Assembly: GCA_035263725.1 (NCBI GenBank)
Contig: DATFRC010000176.1
Coordinates: 1 to 41,751, forward strand
Direction of reading: 5' to 3'
Source of the DNA: DASXRA01 sp035263725
GTDB taxonomy: Bacteria > Actinomycetota > Actinomycetes > Mycobacteriales > Jatrophihabitantaceae
DNA length: 41,751 bases
The notes beneath the pieces were generated by a model, which was not told the DNA's origin, searched no databases, and worked only from the letters and a program-made list of their open reading frames with translations. Below are positions 23,898 to 32,334 of the stretch, one piece after another. Every line of letters begins with the position of its first letter. Position 1 is the first letter of the stretch. The translations under genes and the position numbers were made by a program.

Positions 23898-23946
23898 CCG
23901 CACGCGCGCACGCCATGCGAAGGCGTACGCCAGAGCGCCGGAGGTC
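23889..23946 (+). promoter_or_regulatory. Expression platform: anti-Shine-Dalgarno helix of the terC riboswitch
   Basis: GACCTCCGGC at 23889-23898 is the exact reverse complement of GCCGGAGGTC at 23937-23946, which contains the terC Shine-Dalgarno GGAGG (23940-23944). A smaller hairpin (23905-23913 with 23921-23929, one mismatch) sits inside the loop. The left arm is also the P1 3' strand, so P1 and the anti-SD helix exclude each other: ligand-stabilised P1 should free the ribosome site and turn translation on. Confidence 0.75.
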
Positions 23947-23948
23947 GC

Positions 23949-24941
23949 ATGCACGTCGAGCCGTGGGTCTGGGCGGTCACGGTCGGACTGACGGTCGCAT
24001 TCCTGGTCGTCGACATCTTCTACATCGGGCGTTCGCCGCATGAGCCGAGCACCGGCGAGTCGGCGCGCCACCTGGCGTTCTTCATCGGCACCGCGGTGCT
24101 GTTCGGCGTCGGCGTGTCGGTGATCAGCGGAGCTCGGTACGGCGTGGAGTTCTTCGGCGGCTGGCTCACGGAGTACTCGCTGTCGGTCGACAACCTGTTC
24201 GTGTTCCTGATCATCATGACCAAGTTGCGGGTACCCAGGCATCTACAACAAACGGCGCTGCTGATCGGGATCATTGTCGCGTTGTTGCTGCGCGGCGTCT
24301 TCATCGCCGCCGGCGCCGCGGCGATCAACGCGTTCAGCTGGGTCTTCTACCTGTTCGGTGCGTTTCTGGTCTACACGGCGGTGCGCCTCGCGGGCGGCGC
24401 CGAACACGACGCCGACGAGTACACCGAGGGGCGCGTCGTGCGCTGGATCCGCCGCCGCGTGCCCTCGACCACGCAGTACCACGACGCGCACGTCGTGGTG
24501 CGGGGACGTGACGGCCGGCGGCTCGTGACGCCGATGATGATCGTGATCATCGCACTCGGGACGACCGACCTGCTCTTCGCGCTCGACTCCATACCGGCGA
24601 TCTACGGCATCACGCGTGAGCCGTACCTGGTGCTGACTGCCAATGTCTTCGCGCTGATGGGCCTGCGACAGCTGTATTTCCTGATCGGGGGGCTACTGGA
24701 ACGGCTGGCGTACCTGAGCGTCGGGCTGTCCGTGCTGCTCGGGTTCATCGGCGTCAAGCTGATCCTGACCGCACTGCACGAGAACACGCTGCCGTTCATC
24801 AACGGCGGTCAGCCCGTGACATCCGCACCGGAGATACCAACGTGGCTGTCGCTGGTGGTGATCGTCGCGATCCTCGTCATCACGGTGCTTGCCAGCCTGG
24901 TCAAGTCGCGTCGTGACGCCCGGGCGCGCGCCCGGCCTTAG
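23949..24941 (+). CDS. TerC family membrane protein, likely Mn(II) exporter or metallation factor
   Basis: A 330-residue integral membrane protein with about eight to nine hydrophobic segments. TerC markers are FFGGWLTEYSLSVDNLFVFL after the second segment, RLAGGAEHDADEYTEGRVVR in the central loop, and the second acidic membrane motif TTDLLFALDSIPAIYGITRE. The acidic residues within membrane segments (SVDN and TTD...LDS) fit metal transport. TerC proteins are known to export Mn(II) or to load it onto exported enzymes, and the manganese riboswitch upstream supports that role here over tellurite resistance. The ATG at 23949 has GGAGG 4 nt before it, inside the riboswitch's regulatory helix. The adjacent minus-strand gene ends 9 nt after its stop. 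Confidence 0.95.
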   Translation: MHVEPWVWAVTVGLTVAFLVVDIFYIGRSPHEPSTGESARHLAFFIGTAVLFGVGVSVISGARYGVEFFGGWLTEYSLSVDNLFVFLIIMTKLRVPRHLQQTALLIGIIVALLLRGVFIAAGAAAINAFSWVFYLFGAFLVYTAVRLAGGAEHDADEYTEGRVVRWIRRRVPSTTQYHDAHVVVRGRDGRRLVTPMMIVIIALGTTDLLFALDSIPAIYGITREPYLVLTANVFALMGLRQLYFLIGGLLERLAYLSVGLSVLLGFIGVKLILTALHENTLPFINGGQPVTSAPEIPTWLSLVVIVAILVITVLASLVKSRRDARARARP

Positions 24942-24950
24942 CTTCCGAGC

Positions 24951-25385
24951 TCAGCTGGTCCCGGACGGGCTTGGCGTCGGCGTCGGAAGTTGCTGCGGGA
25001 AGCCGGGGAACTGGCGCTGGCCGTTGTCCGGGATGCGGAACTGGTAGTTGGGCCGGTTGGGATGGTCGTTGTGGAAGATCGCGGCCCCGGCACCGATGCC
25101 TGCCCCGAACATCACGACCGCGGCGGCGACGCCGATCGCGATCACGGTTGCCTTGCGGGCCGGTGCGATCCACGGGAGCTTCACGACCGGCGGGAACGGG
25201 TACGGCGGTGGTGCAGGTGCCTGCATCACCGGTGGTGGCTGCATGGCCGGCGGTGGCTGCATCAGCGGGGATTGCCCCGGCTGTGGCTGGGCCGACGCCT
25301 GCTCGGCCGGCGGCGGCTCGGTCGGCGGCTCGGCCGCCGCCTCGGGATTTGGCTGGCTTGGTTGTGGTTCTTCTTGGCTCGTCAT
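24951..25385 (-). CDS. Proline-rich single-pass membrane protein
   Basis: A 144-residue protein of unknown function. The N-terminal ~75 residues are almost entirely Pro, Gln, Glu and Ala, with repeated QPPP-type units (MQPPPAMQPPPVMQAPAPPP). A basic stretch KLPWIAPARK precedes one hydrophobic segment (ATVIAIGVAAAVVMFGAGIG), and the outside C-terminal tail is rich in Pro, Asn and Phe and ends PTPTPSPSGTS. It would be a type II membrane protein with a disordered cytoplasmic region. The ATG at 25385 is supported by AGGAG 8 nt upstream; the open extension to 25430 is not needed. It is divergent from uvrB. Confidence 0.8.
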   Translation of the reverse strand: MTSQEEPQPSQPNPEAAAEPPTEPPPAEQASAQPQPGQSPLMQPPPAMQPPPVMQAPAPPPYPFPPVVKLPWIAPARKATVIAIGVAAAVVMFGAGIGAGAAIFHNDHPNRPNYQFRIPDNGQRQFPGFPQQLPTPTPSPSGTS

Positions 25386-25468
25386 GGGGATGGCTCCTGT
25401 CCGGCAAGTGCTGCCACGGTAGGTGGGCATCCTGGGGAGCTCTGATGCGTTGTGTCAGAGGGAGCTCG

Positions 25469-25474
25469 TACCGT
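25469..25474 (+). promoter_or_regulatory. Putative -10 element of uvrB (leaderless)
   Basis: TACCGT followed by 7 nt and the ATG at 25482. It overlaps the alternative GTG start at 25473, which has GGGAG 8 nt upstream; the two readings of this leader cannot both be the main one. No LexA-type GAAC/GTTC dyad is obvious in the 96-nt divergent gap. Confidence 0.45.
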
Positions 25475-25481
25475 GATTGCT

Positions 25482-27638
25482 ATGCGTGTGGCCAGCGACA
25501 TCGTCCCCAGTACCGGAGTCTTCAAGGTCGTTTCCGACTTCGACCCGTCCGGTGACCAGCCCGCGGCGATCGAGGATCTCGAGCGCCGCATCACGGCGGG
25601 GGAGAAGAACGTCGTGCTGCTCGGCGCCACCGGGACGGGCAAGTCGGCCACCGCGGCGTGGCTGATCGAACGGGTGCAGCGGCCGACGCTCGTCATGGCC
25701 CCGAACAAGACCCTTGCCGCCCAGCTTGCCAACGAGCTGCGGGAGATGCTGCCCGACAACGCGGTGGAGTACTTCGTCAGCTATTACGACTACTACCAGC
25801 CCGAGGCGTACGTCCCGCAGACGGATACGTACATCGAGAAAGACTCCTCGATCAACGACGAGGTCGAACGGCTGCGCCACTCGGCGACGATGTCACTACT
25901 GACCCGGCGTGACGTCGTGGTGGTCGCCACCGTGTCGTGCATATACGGCCTCGGCACACCGCAGGAGTACGTCGACCGGGCGCTGCGGCTTCGGCTGGGG
26001 CAGGAGCTCGACCGAGAGAAGATCCTGCGCCGGCTGGTCGAGGTGCAGTACGCGCGCAACGACCTCTCGTTCACTCGGGGCACATTCCGGGTGCGTGGCG
26101 ACACGATCGAGATCTTCCCGATGTACGAGGAACTTGCGGTACGCGCTGAGATGTTCGGCGACGAGATCGAGCGTTTGTACTACTTGCATCCGCTCACCGG
26201 AGAAGTGGTACGCGAGGTCGACGAGGTGTTCGTCTTCCCGGCGACTCATTACACGGCCGGACCGGAGCGTATGGAGCGTGCGCTGCGCGGCATCGAGGCG
26301 GAGCTCACGGACCGGCTGGCCGAGCTGGAGAAGCAGGGCAAGCTGCTGGAGGCGCAGCGGCTGCGCATGCGTACCACGTACGACATCGAGATGATGCGTC
26401 AGGTCGGTTTCTGCTCCGGCATCGAGAACTACTCGCGGCACATCGACGGCCGGCCCGCCGGCAGCGCGCCGAACTGCCTGCTGGACTACTTCCCCGAGGA
26501 CTTCATGCTCGTGATCGACGAGTCGCATGTGACGGTGCCGCAGATCGGTGGCATGTACGAGGGCGACATGTCCCGCAAGCGCACCCTCGTCGAGCACGGT
26601 TTCCGGCTGCCGTCCGCGATGGACAACCGACCACTTAAGTTCGAGGAGTTCCTCGACCGCATCGGGCAGACGATCTACATGTCGGCTACCCCCGGCCCGT
26701 ACGAGCTGGGCCGGACGAAGGGTGAGTTCGTCGAGCAGGTCATCCGCCCGACCGGTCTGGTCGACCCCGAGATCGTCGTCAAGCCCACGAAGGGCCAGAT
26801 TGACGATCTCGTGCAAGAGATCCGCGAACGCGCCGAGCGTGACGAGCGCGTGCTGGTCACCACGCTGACAAAGAAGATGGCAGAGGACCTCACGGACTAT
26901 CTTCTCGAGCAGGGCGTCCGCGTGCGGTATCTGCACTCCGAGGTCGACACGCTGCGTCGCGTCGAGTTGCTGCGTGAGCTGCGCCAGGGTGAGTACGACG
27001 TACTCGTCGGCATCAACCTGTTGCGCGAGGGGCTCGACCTGCCCGAGGTGTCGCTGGTGTCGATCCTCGACGCCGACAAGGAGGGCTTCCTGCGCTCGGG
27101 CACGTCGCTGATCCAGACGATCGGGCGCGCCGCGCGCAATGTGTCCGGTCAGGTGCACATGTACGCCGACACGATCACCCCGTCGATGCAGAACGCCATC
27201 GACGAGACGAATCGCCGTCGGGCCAAGCAGATCGCCTACAACAAGGAGCGCGGTATCGATCCGCAGCCGCTGCGCAAGCGGATCGCAGACATCACGGACC
27301 GGCTCGCAAGGGAGGCCGCCGACACCGAGGCGCTGCTCGGGTCCGAGGCGGTGCCCGTCGGCGGCTCCGGGCGGTCGCAGTCGCGCGGCAAGTCGGCGGT
27401 GCCCGGCCGGGGCGGGCGTGGGGCAGTGGGCGTGGTCGGTGTCGGGGCACATGCCGGAGGCGGGCTGGACGTGGCGTCGATGCCGCGGGCCGAGCTGGCC
27501 GATCTCATCCAGCAGCTGAACGTTCAGATGCTCGGCGCCGCCCGCGAGCTGCAGTTCGAGGTGGCCGCCCGGCTGCGCGACGAGATCGCCGAGCTGAAGA
27601 AGGAGCTGCGCGGCATGGACCTTGCCGGCGTCAAGTGA
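25482..27638 (+). CDS. uvrB: Excinuclease ABC subunit B
   Basis: DNA-damage verification helicase of nucleotide excision repair; it is loaded by UvrA and then recruits UvrC. The 718-residue product has Walker A GATGTGKS at residues 48-55 and the damage-gripping beta-hairpin region YYDYYQPEAYVPQTDTYIEK. It also has YPFEDF-like DYFPEDFMLVIDESHVTVPQ (DEAD-box equivalent DESH), the helicase motifs MSATPGPYELG and GINLLREGLDLPEVSLV, and QTIGRAARN. The C-terminal UVR domain (about the last 45 residues) mediates UvrC contact, after a Gly/Ser/Arg-rich linker. The start at 25482 is chosen because TACCGT sits 7 nt upstream; GTG 25473 would add three residues. The 48-nt gap to the next gene is featureless. 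Confidence 0.98.
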   Translation: MRVASDIVPSTGVFKVVSDFDPSGDQPAAIEDLERRITAGEKNVVLLGATGTGKSATAAWLIERVQRPTLVMAPNKTLAAQLANELREMLPDNAVEYFVSYYDYYQPEAYVPQTDTYIEKDSSINDEVERLRHSATMSLLTRRDVVVVATVSCIYGLGTPQEYVDRALRLRLGQELDREKILRRLVEVQYARNDLSFTRGTFRVRGDTIEIFPMYEELAVRAEMFGDEIERLYYLHPLTGEVVREVDEVFVFPATHYTAGPERMERALRGIEAELTDRLAELEKQGKLLEAQRLRMRTTYDIEMMRQVGFCSGIENYSRHIDGRPAGSAPNCLLDYFPEDFMLVIDESHVTVPQIGGMYEGDMSRKRTLVEHGFRLPSAMDNRPLKFEEFLDRIGQTIYMSATPGPYELGRTKGEFVEQVIRPTGLVDPEIVVKPTKGQIDDLVQEIRERAERDERVLVTTLTKKMAEDLTDYLLEQGVRVRYLHSEVDTLRRVELLRELRQGEYDVLVGINLLREGLDLPEVSLVSILDADKEGFLRSGTSLIQTIGRAARNVSGQVHMYADTITPSMQNAIDETNRRRAKQIAYNKERGIDPQPLRKRIADITDRLAREAADTEALLGSEAVPVGGSGRSQSRGKSAVPGRGGRGAVGVVGVGAHAGGGLDVASMPRAELADLIQQLNVQMLGAARELQFEVAARLRDEIAELKKELRGMDLAGVK

Positions 27639-27689
27639 CCACAGCCGAGACGGGCCGCCCGCGGTCGTGCGCCGTGACACGATGGCGTG

Positions 27690-29027
27690 GTGCCGGGGCG
27701 TAGGGCGACAACGGGCCTGCTTGTCGTAGCGCTTGTGCTGACGGGGGCCTGTGGCACCCGCTTGCCCGACTCGGCGTTCACGGGTAGCGGTAAGAACGCG
27801 TCATCCGCCCCGTCGCCGCAGCAGGGACCCGACGTCGGTGTCAGTGCGAACCAGATCACCATCGGGATCATGGCCAGCCTCACCGGGCCGCTCGGCAGCG
27901 ACACGTTCTCGCCGCCGATGTACGGCGCGCGTGCGTACTTCGCCGCGCTGAACGCACGTGGCGGCGTGAACGGCCGCACCGTGAAGGTCGTCACCTGCGA
28001 CGACCAGTCGAGCGGATCGGGCAACCAGCAGTGCGTGCACGAGCTCATCGACAACGATCGCGTGTTCGCGCTCACGGCAACGGCCGTTCTCGACTACGCG
28101 GGCGCGTCGTACGTGAACAGCAAAGGCGTGCCCGACATCGGCGGCGAGCCGGTCACGACCGCGTATGAGCAGTACCAGCACTTGTACTCGATCGCCGGCA
28201 GCTGGGCTCCGCGCGACGGGACGGTCGGCTGGAACGGAAAGATCGACAACAGCACCGAGGTGTACCGCTGGTTGCACGAGAAGCTCGGGGCACGCACCGC
28301 AGCGGTCGTGTACTACAACCAGGCGAGCTCAGCGCGGTACGCCCGGCAGATCGAGCACGGGCTTCGCGTCGAGGGGTTCACAGTCGTCCCGGAAGAGGTC
28401 GACTTCGCGTTGCCAGATTTCACCGCCGCCGTGCTGGATCTCAAGGCACGAAAGGCCGACGTCGTCTTCGATGCGCTCGACACGTCAGGGAACGGGGCGC
28501 TCTGCAAGGCGATCGACGAGCAGGGCGTCAAGCTCACGGCGAAGATGACCACCGTCCAGGGCTGGAACGACCAGGTGCGCGCCGACTACGCCGACGCGCC
28601 ACACTGCCGCAACGCCCTTTACGCCACCGCCGACGAGCGCAACTACGAAGACACCTCGATCCCGATCGTCAAGCAATTCCGGGACGACGTGGCGAAGTAC
28701 TTCCCGCAGCGACCCTTGTCGATGTGGATGCTCGAGGGCTGGGCCGCCGCCCAGTGGCTCACCGACGCCATCTCCTCATGTGGCGGGAACGTCACGCGTG
28801 CCTGCGTCGAGGCGTTCATGAACCGGCCGACGCCCTATGTGGGGCACGGGATGCAGGTTCCGGTGGTGTTCCGGCGGCTGGCCGAACCGCCGGCGACGCT
28901 GCACCAGTGCTTCAACGTCGCGCGCTGGCAAGACAGCGCGAACGACGGCCGCGGTAGCTGGGTCACCGCCGTGCCGGACATGATGACGAACTGCTACGAC
29001 GTGCCCGACCTGCTCGACAGCGCGTAA
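27690..29027 (+). CDS. ABC transporter substrate-binding lipoprotein, branched-chain amino acid type
   Basis: A 445-residue exported binding protein of the LivK/Peripla_BP_6 family. The signal peptide TTGLLVVALVLTGACG ends in a cysteine that may be lipidated, though T at -3 makes the lipobox atypical. The mature part has the family start ITIGIMASLTGPLGSDTFSP, then YFAALNARGGVNGRTVKVVT and FALTATAVLDYAGASYVNSK. Eight or so cysteines in the mature part suggest disulfides. It probably delivers its ligand to the LivHM-LivG-LivF transporter encoded convergently just downstream; the ligand is not known. I use GTG 27690 (CACGAT 6 nt before it); GTG 27687 is one codon earlier. The 3' end overlaps livF by 34 nt. 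Confidence 0.9.
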   Translation: MPGRRATTGLLVVALVLTGACGTRLPDSAFTGSGKNASSAPSPQQGPDVGVSANQITIGIMASLTGPLGSDTFSPPMYGARAYFAALNARGGVNGRTVKVVTCDDQSSGSGNQQCVHELIDNDRVFALTATAVLDYAGASYVNSKGVPDIGGEPVTTAYEQYQHLYSIAGSWAPRDGTVGWNGKIDNSTEVYRWLHEKLGARTAAVVYYNQASSARYARQIEHGLRVEGFTVVPEEVDFALPDFTAAVLDLKARKADVVFDALDTSGNGALCKAIDEQGVKLTAKMTTVQGWNDQVRADYADAPHCRNALYATADERNYEDTSIPIVKQFRDDVAKYFPQRPLSMWMLEGWAAAQWLTDAISSCGGNVTRACVEAFMNRPTPYVGHGMQVPVVFRRLAEPPATLHQCFNVARWQDSANDGRGSWVTAVPDMMTNCYDVPDLLDSA

Positions 29028-29710
29028 CCCGAACCGCCGTCCGACGGCAGGTCGGCGGGCTCGCCGGCGAACACCACGGCGCCGCGGCTGAGCACGTACA
29101 CCAAGTGCGCGATAGGCAGTACAGCTGCCGAGTCGTGCTCGACGAGCACGATCGCCGCGTCGGTCGATTCGACCAGCCGGGTGAGCACGCGATACAGCTC
29201 GACGATCACGGGAGCGGCCAGTCCGCGGCTGAGCTCGTCGATCAGCAGCACCCGGAACGGGCGCGCCAGAGCTCGCGACAGCGCCAGCATCTGCTGTTCG
29301 CCTCCGGAGAGGGTCCCGGCAAGCTGGCCGCGCCGTTCATCCAGCACCGGGAACGCCTCGGCCACGGCGGCGAAGGCGTCCTCGCGGGATCGCCCGCCGG
29401 CGAATACCGCGATGTTGTCAGCCACGGTCAGCTCCGGGAATACACCTCCTTCATCGGGTACCAACAGCAGTCCGCCCCGAGCCCTGCGGTACGCCAGTCG
29501 CCGGGTGATGTCGCGGCCCTGCCACCGCATCGTGCCGCCGGTCGGCGTGATCAGCCCGGCGAGCGTACGCAGCAGCGTCGTCTTGCCGGCGCCGTTACGG
29601 CCGAGCACTGCCGTAACCCGTCCCGCCGGCACGTCGAGGTCGACGCCGTGCAGCACTTCGACCGGGCCGTAGCCGGCACGCACGCCCCGCACTTGCAGTT
29701 CGACGGTCAT
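28994..29710 (-). CDS. livF: ABC transporter ATP-binding protein, LivF type
   Basis: ATPase subunit of a branched-chain amino acid-type importer; 238 residues. Walker A is GRNGAGKTT at 37-45, the Q-loop region is GLLLVPDEGGVFPELTV, the signature is LSGGEQQMLALSRALARP, Walker B is RVLLIDE, and the H-loop is IVLVEHDSAAV. After Walker B, LSRGLAAP replaces the usual PSLGLAP, so the conserved proline is Leu here; the catalytic Glu is kept. The ATG at 29710 overlaps the LivG stop by 4 nt (ATGA). The C-terminal coding end overlaps the convergent binding-protein gene. Confidence 0.95.
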   Translation of the reverse strand: MTVELQVRGVRAGYGPVEVLHGVDLDVPAGRVTAVLGRNGAGKTTLLRTLAGLITPTGGTMRWQGRDITRRLAYRRARGGLLLVPDEGGVFPELTVADNIAVFAGGRSREDAFAAVAEAFPVLDERRGQLAGTLSGGEQQMLALSRALARPFRVLLIDELSRGLAAPVIVELYRVLTRLVESTDAAIVLVEHDSAAVLPIAHLVYVLSRGAVVFAGEPADLPSDGGSGYALSSRSGTS

Positions 29711-30426
29711 GGCTCGACCCCGATCGCAAAGGCGGCCGCCGTGGCGGGGTCAGCGCGGACCTGCGACGGATTGCCGGCCGCGACGATGCGGCCTCGCGCC
29801 AGCACGTGGACGACATCCGCCGCGGCGAACACGAGCGGCAAGTCGTGCTCGACGATGACCACTGCGCGCCCGGCGGCAGCCATGGTGCGCAGTGCCACCG
29901 GGACGCGGGCGGCCTGCGCATCGTCGAGGCCGGTGGTCGGCTCGTCGAGGAGCACGACGCGAGGTTCGCCGGCGAGCGCGCGCGCCAGTTCGACCAGCCG
30001 CAGGACGCCGGTGGGCAGCGTCGATGCCCGCACCGCGGCGACGCCGGCAAGGCCGAGCAAATCGAGCATCGCCGCTACCCGCTCGTCCGCGCCGGCGGGC
30101 CGGCCCGCGTTCTCCGCGCCGATGCGCACGTTTTCGGCGACGGTGAGTGAGCCGAAGATCGCCAGCCGCTGAAACGTCCGTGCCAGGCCTCGCCGCGCCC
30201 GGGCATCCGGCGCGAGCCGGGTCACGTCCCGTCCGTCCAGCAGCACTTGGCCGCGGTCGGGGCGCAGCTGCCCGGCGAGGCAGGCGAACAATGTGCTCTT
30301 TCCAGCGCCGTTCGGCCCGATGAGCGCGCTCACCTGGCCGGCCGGCACAGTCAGGTCGACGCCGTCTACCGCGACGAGGCCCCCGAACGAGCGCGAAATT
30401 CCCCTCGCCTCCAACGCCGCGCTCAT
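29707..30426 (-). CDS. livG: ABC transporter ATP-binding protein, LivG type
   Basis: Second ATPase of the importer, 239 residues. Walker A is GPNGAGKST in VSALIGPNGAGKSTLFACLA, the Q-loop region is GLARTFQRLAIFGSLTVAEN, the signature is the divergent LPTGVLRLVELARALAGEP, Walker B is RVVLLDEPTTGLDDAQ, and the H-loop is VVIVEHDLPLV. The long helical insertion typical of LivG appears as AENAGRPAGADERVAAML. The frame is open to 30702, but the ATG at 30426 overlaps the permease stop by 4 nt, so that start is firm. It is translationally coupled on both sides (livHM before it, livF after it). Confidence 0.95.
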   Translation of the reverse strand: MSAALEARGISRSFGGLVAVDGVDLTVPAGQVSALIGPNGAGKSTLFACLAGQLRPDRGQVLLDGRDVTRLAPDARARRGLARTFQRLAIFGSLTVAENVRIGAENAGRPAGADERVAAMLDLLGLAGVAAVRASTLPTGVLRLVELARALAGEPRVVLLDEPTTGLDDAQAARVPVALRTMAAAGRAVVIVEHDLPLVFAAADVVHVLARGRIVAAGNPSQVRADPATAAAFAIGVEP

Positions 30427-32324
30427 GACGCGCTCCGGCGTAGCGCTGCGGCGACCCGTTCGCCGCGCGGCGTGAGCCGCAACCCCGGCTGCGGCGGCGG
30501 GACAGCGCGCTCGGTGGCAGTCGCACGCCGCAGCGTCGCCATCAACCCACCCGGCATGCGGCCGAGCAGCAGCGCCAACACCCCGATCAGCGTGGCCGAT
30601 GCGCCGACCACCGTCGCCGAGTCGATGCCCACGATCAGGCCCGCCGCGAGCACCGCCCCGGCGATGTCGTCGGCGCCGAAGACGACCACGGCCCCGAACC
30701 ACAGCAGGCCCTGCACCGGGTCGAACGTGGCCGCATCGAACGCTTCTGTCGCCTGTCCCAGGAGCGCCCCGCCGACGCCGGCGAGCAGCGATGCGACCGC
30801 GAACACCTCGATCTTGCGCAGGCTGACGTTCACCCCGGCGGCGCGAGCCGCGTCCTCGTCGTCACGGATCGCGACGAGCGCCCTTCCGGTGCGCCCACGC
30901 CGCAGCGCGACCACGACGAGCACGGCGATGCCGAGTAACACGAGCGCGAACACGTAGAACGCCCGATCGCTGGCGAACGGCCCCGGGCGCCTCAGCCGCA
31001 GGTTCGAGGTGAAGATCGGCTGTGCGAACACGAACCGGCTGATCACTGTGCCGACCGCGAAGGTCGTGATCGCAAGTGCGATGCCGTGCCGCCGGATGGC
31101 CGGCCATCCGGTGAGCACCCCGACCGGCAGGACGAGGACCCCGGCCAGCAGTATGGCGACGATCGCCGGCACGCCCCCGTGCGTGCCCAATGCGGCGCAC
31201 AGCAGCGCGCCCAGGCCGGCATAGCCCGCCTGGCCGAGCGATATCTGTCCGGCCAGACCACTGACCGCGACCAGGGACACGAAGATGATGGCCAGCCCCG
31301 GCAGCTGCAGCGCGGTGCGCAGGTCGGCGGCGCTGAACCCGAGTGGCATGAGCAGCAGCACCGCGAGGGTAATCGTCCAGCCCGCTGACGCGCGTGGTGT
31401 GGGCACCGCGGCGGTGAACCGCATCCCGCCGTCGTGTGCCGGAATGAGCCGCGGTAGCGCGATCACCGTGACGAGCAGCGCGACCACGAACAGGTTCGAC
31501 TGCAGCGCCCGCAAGGCGATACCCGCATTGCCCTGCCAGTGCAGCAACGTCAGCTCGCTTTGTGCGACACCGATCGCAAGCGCCGCGGCCACGGCGACGG
31601 CCGGCCGGGACAACCCCGCGATCACTGCGACGACCATCGTTTCCAGGACGATAAGCGTCGGTTGCACCGGGTCAAGGCGCAGTTGCGGGGCGAGCAGCAC
31701 TCCAGCAAGCCCGGCGAGGAAGCTGCCGAACGAGGCAGCTGTCGCCGACAGGGCGTCGGTGTCGACGCCGGCGAGCTCGGCGAGCTCGCGACGGTTCACC
31801 ACGGCGCGCATTGCGGTTCCGATCCGGGTGCCGTGCATCACGACGAGCGTCAGCACCGTTGCCAGCACCACGGCGCCCAGGTCGTACAGCACGTTGGCGC
31901 CGATGCGCACGCCGCCGCCGAGGCTCACGGCAGTCGTAGGGAACAGCTGCGGCGGGTTGGTACGGGCGCTGGTGCCCCATACCAGGTACGCGATGCCGAC
32001 GCACAGCACCAGCACGCCGAGACCGGCAACAAGCCGCTCGGCTTCGGACGCGCCGCGCCGCTGCAGCTGCCGGAACACCACGGCGTCGAGAACCCAGCCG
32101 ATCGCCGGCGCGATAACGAACACGCAGAGCAGCACCGACGGCCACAGCGGCCAGTGCCACTGCGTCACCATCTGCCAGAGCAGGTACGCCACGAGCATGG
32201 CGATCGAGCCGAACCCGATGTTGAACACGCCGGTGAGCCGGTAGGTGGCGATCATCCCTATGCCGATCAATGCCGCGACACAGCCGATGCCGAGTCCGGC
32301 GAAGGCGAGGTTTGCGGCGAGCAC
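30423..32324 (-). CDS. Fused LivH-LivM permease of a branched-chain amino acid-type ABC importer
   Basis: A 633-residue integral membrane protein that joins both permeases in one chain. The first half (about residues 1-290) is LivH-like: IGMIATYRLTGVFNIGFGSI and later AMRAVVNRRELAELAGVD, the coupling loop. The second half (from about 300) is LivM-like: LVAVSGLAGQISLGQAGYAG, TGWPAIRRHGIALAITTFAV and GRALVAIRDDEDAARAAGVN, the second coupling loop. Each half has its own ATPase-coupling motif, so both ATPases can dock. The open frame reaches 32663, but its first 113 codons lie over the previous gene; GTG 32324, 10 nt after that gene's stop with AGGG upstream, is the likely start. Confidence 0.92.
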   Translation of the reverse strand: MLAANLAFAGLGIGCVAALIGIGMIATYRLTGVFNIGFGSIAMLVAYLLWQMVTQWHWPLWPSVLLCVFVIAPAIGWVLDAVVFRQLQRRGASEAERLVAGLGVLVLCVGIAYLVWGTSARTNPPQLFPTTAVSLGGGVRIGANVLYDLGAVVLATVLTLVVMHGTRIGTAMRAVVNRRELAELAGVDTDALSATAASFGSFLAGLAGVLLAPQLRLDPVQPTLIVLETMVVAVIAGLSRPAVAVAAALAIGVAQSELTLLHWQGNAGIALRALQSNLFVVALLVTVIALPRLIPAHDGGMRFTAAVPTPRASAGWTITLAVLLLMPLGFSAADLRTALQLPGLAIIFVSLVAVSGLAGQISLGQAGYAGLGALLCAALGTHGGVPAIVAILLAGVLVLPVGVLTGWPAIRRHGIALAITTFAVGTVISRFVFAQPIFTSNLRLRRPGPFASDRAFYVFALVLLGIAVLVVVALRRGRTGRALVAIRDDEDAARAAGVNVSLRKIEVFAVASLLAGVGGALLGQATEAFDAATFDPVQGLLWFGAVVVFGADDIAGAVLAAGLIVGIDSATVVGASATLIGVLALLLGRMPGGLMATLRRATATERAVPPPQPGLRLTPRGERVAAALRRSAS

Positions 32325-32334
32325 CGCGTCGGCC

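Noticed and set aside
25896..27680. A 594-codon minus-strand frame opposite uvrB
   Set aside because: Antisense shadow of a highly conserved gene; no motif and no ribosome site.
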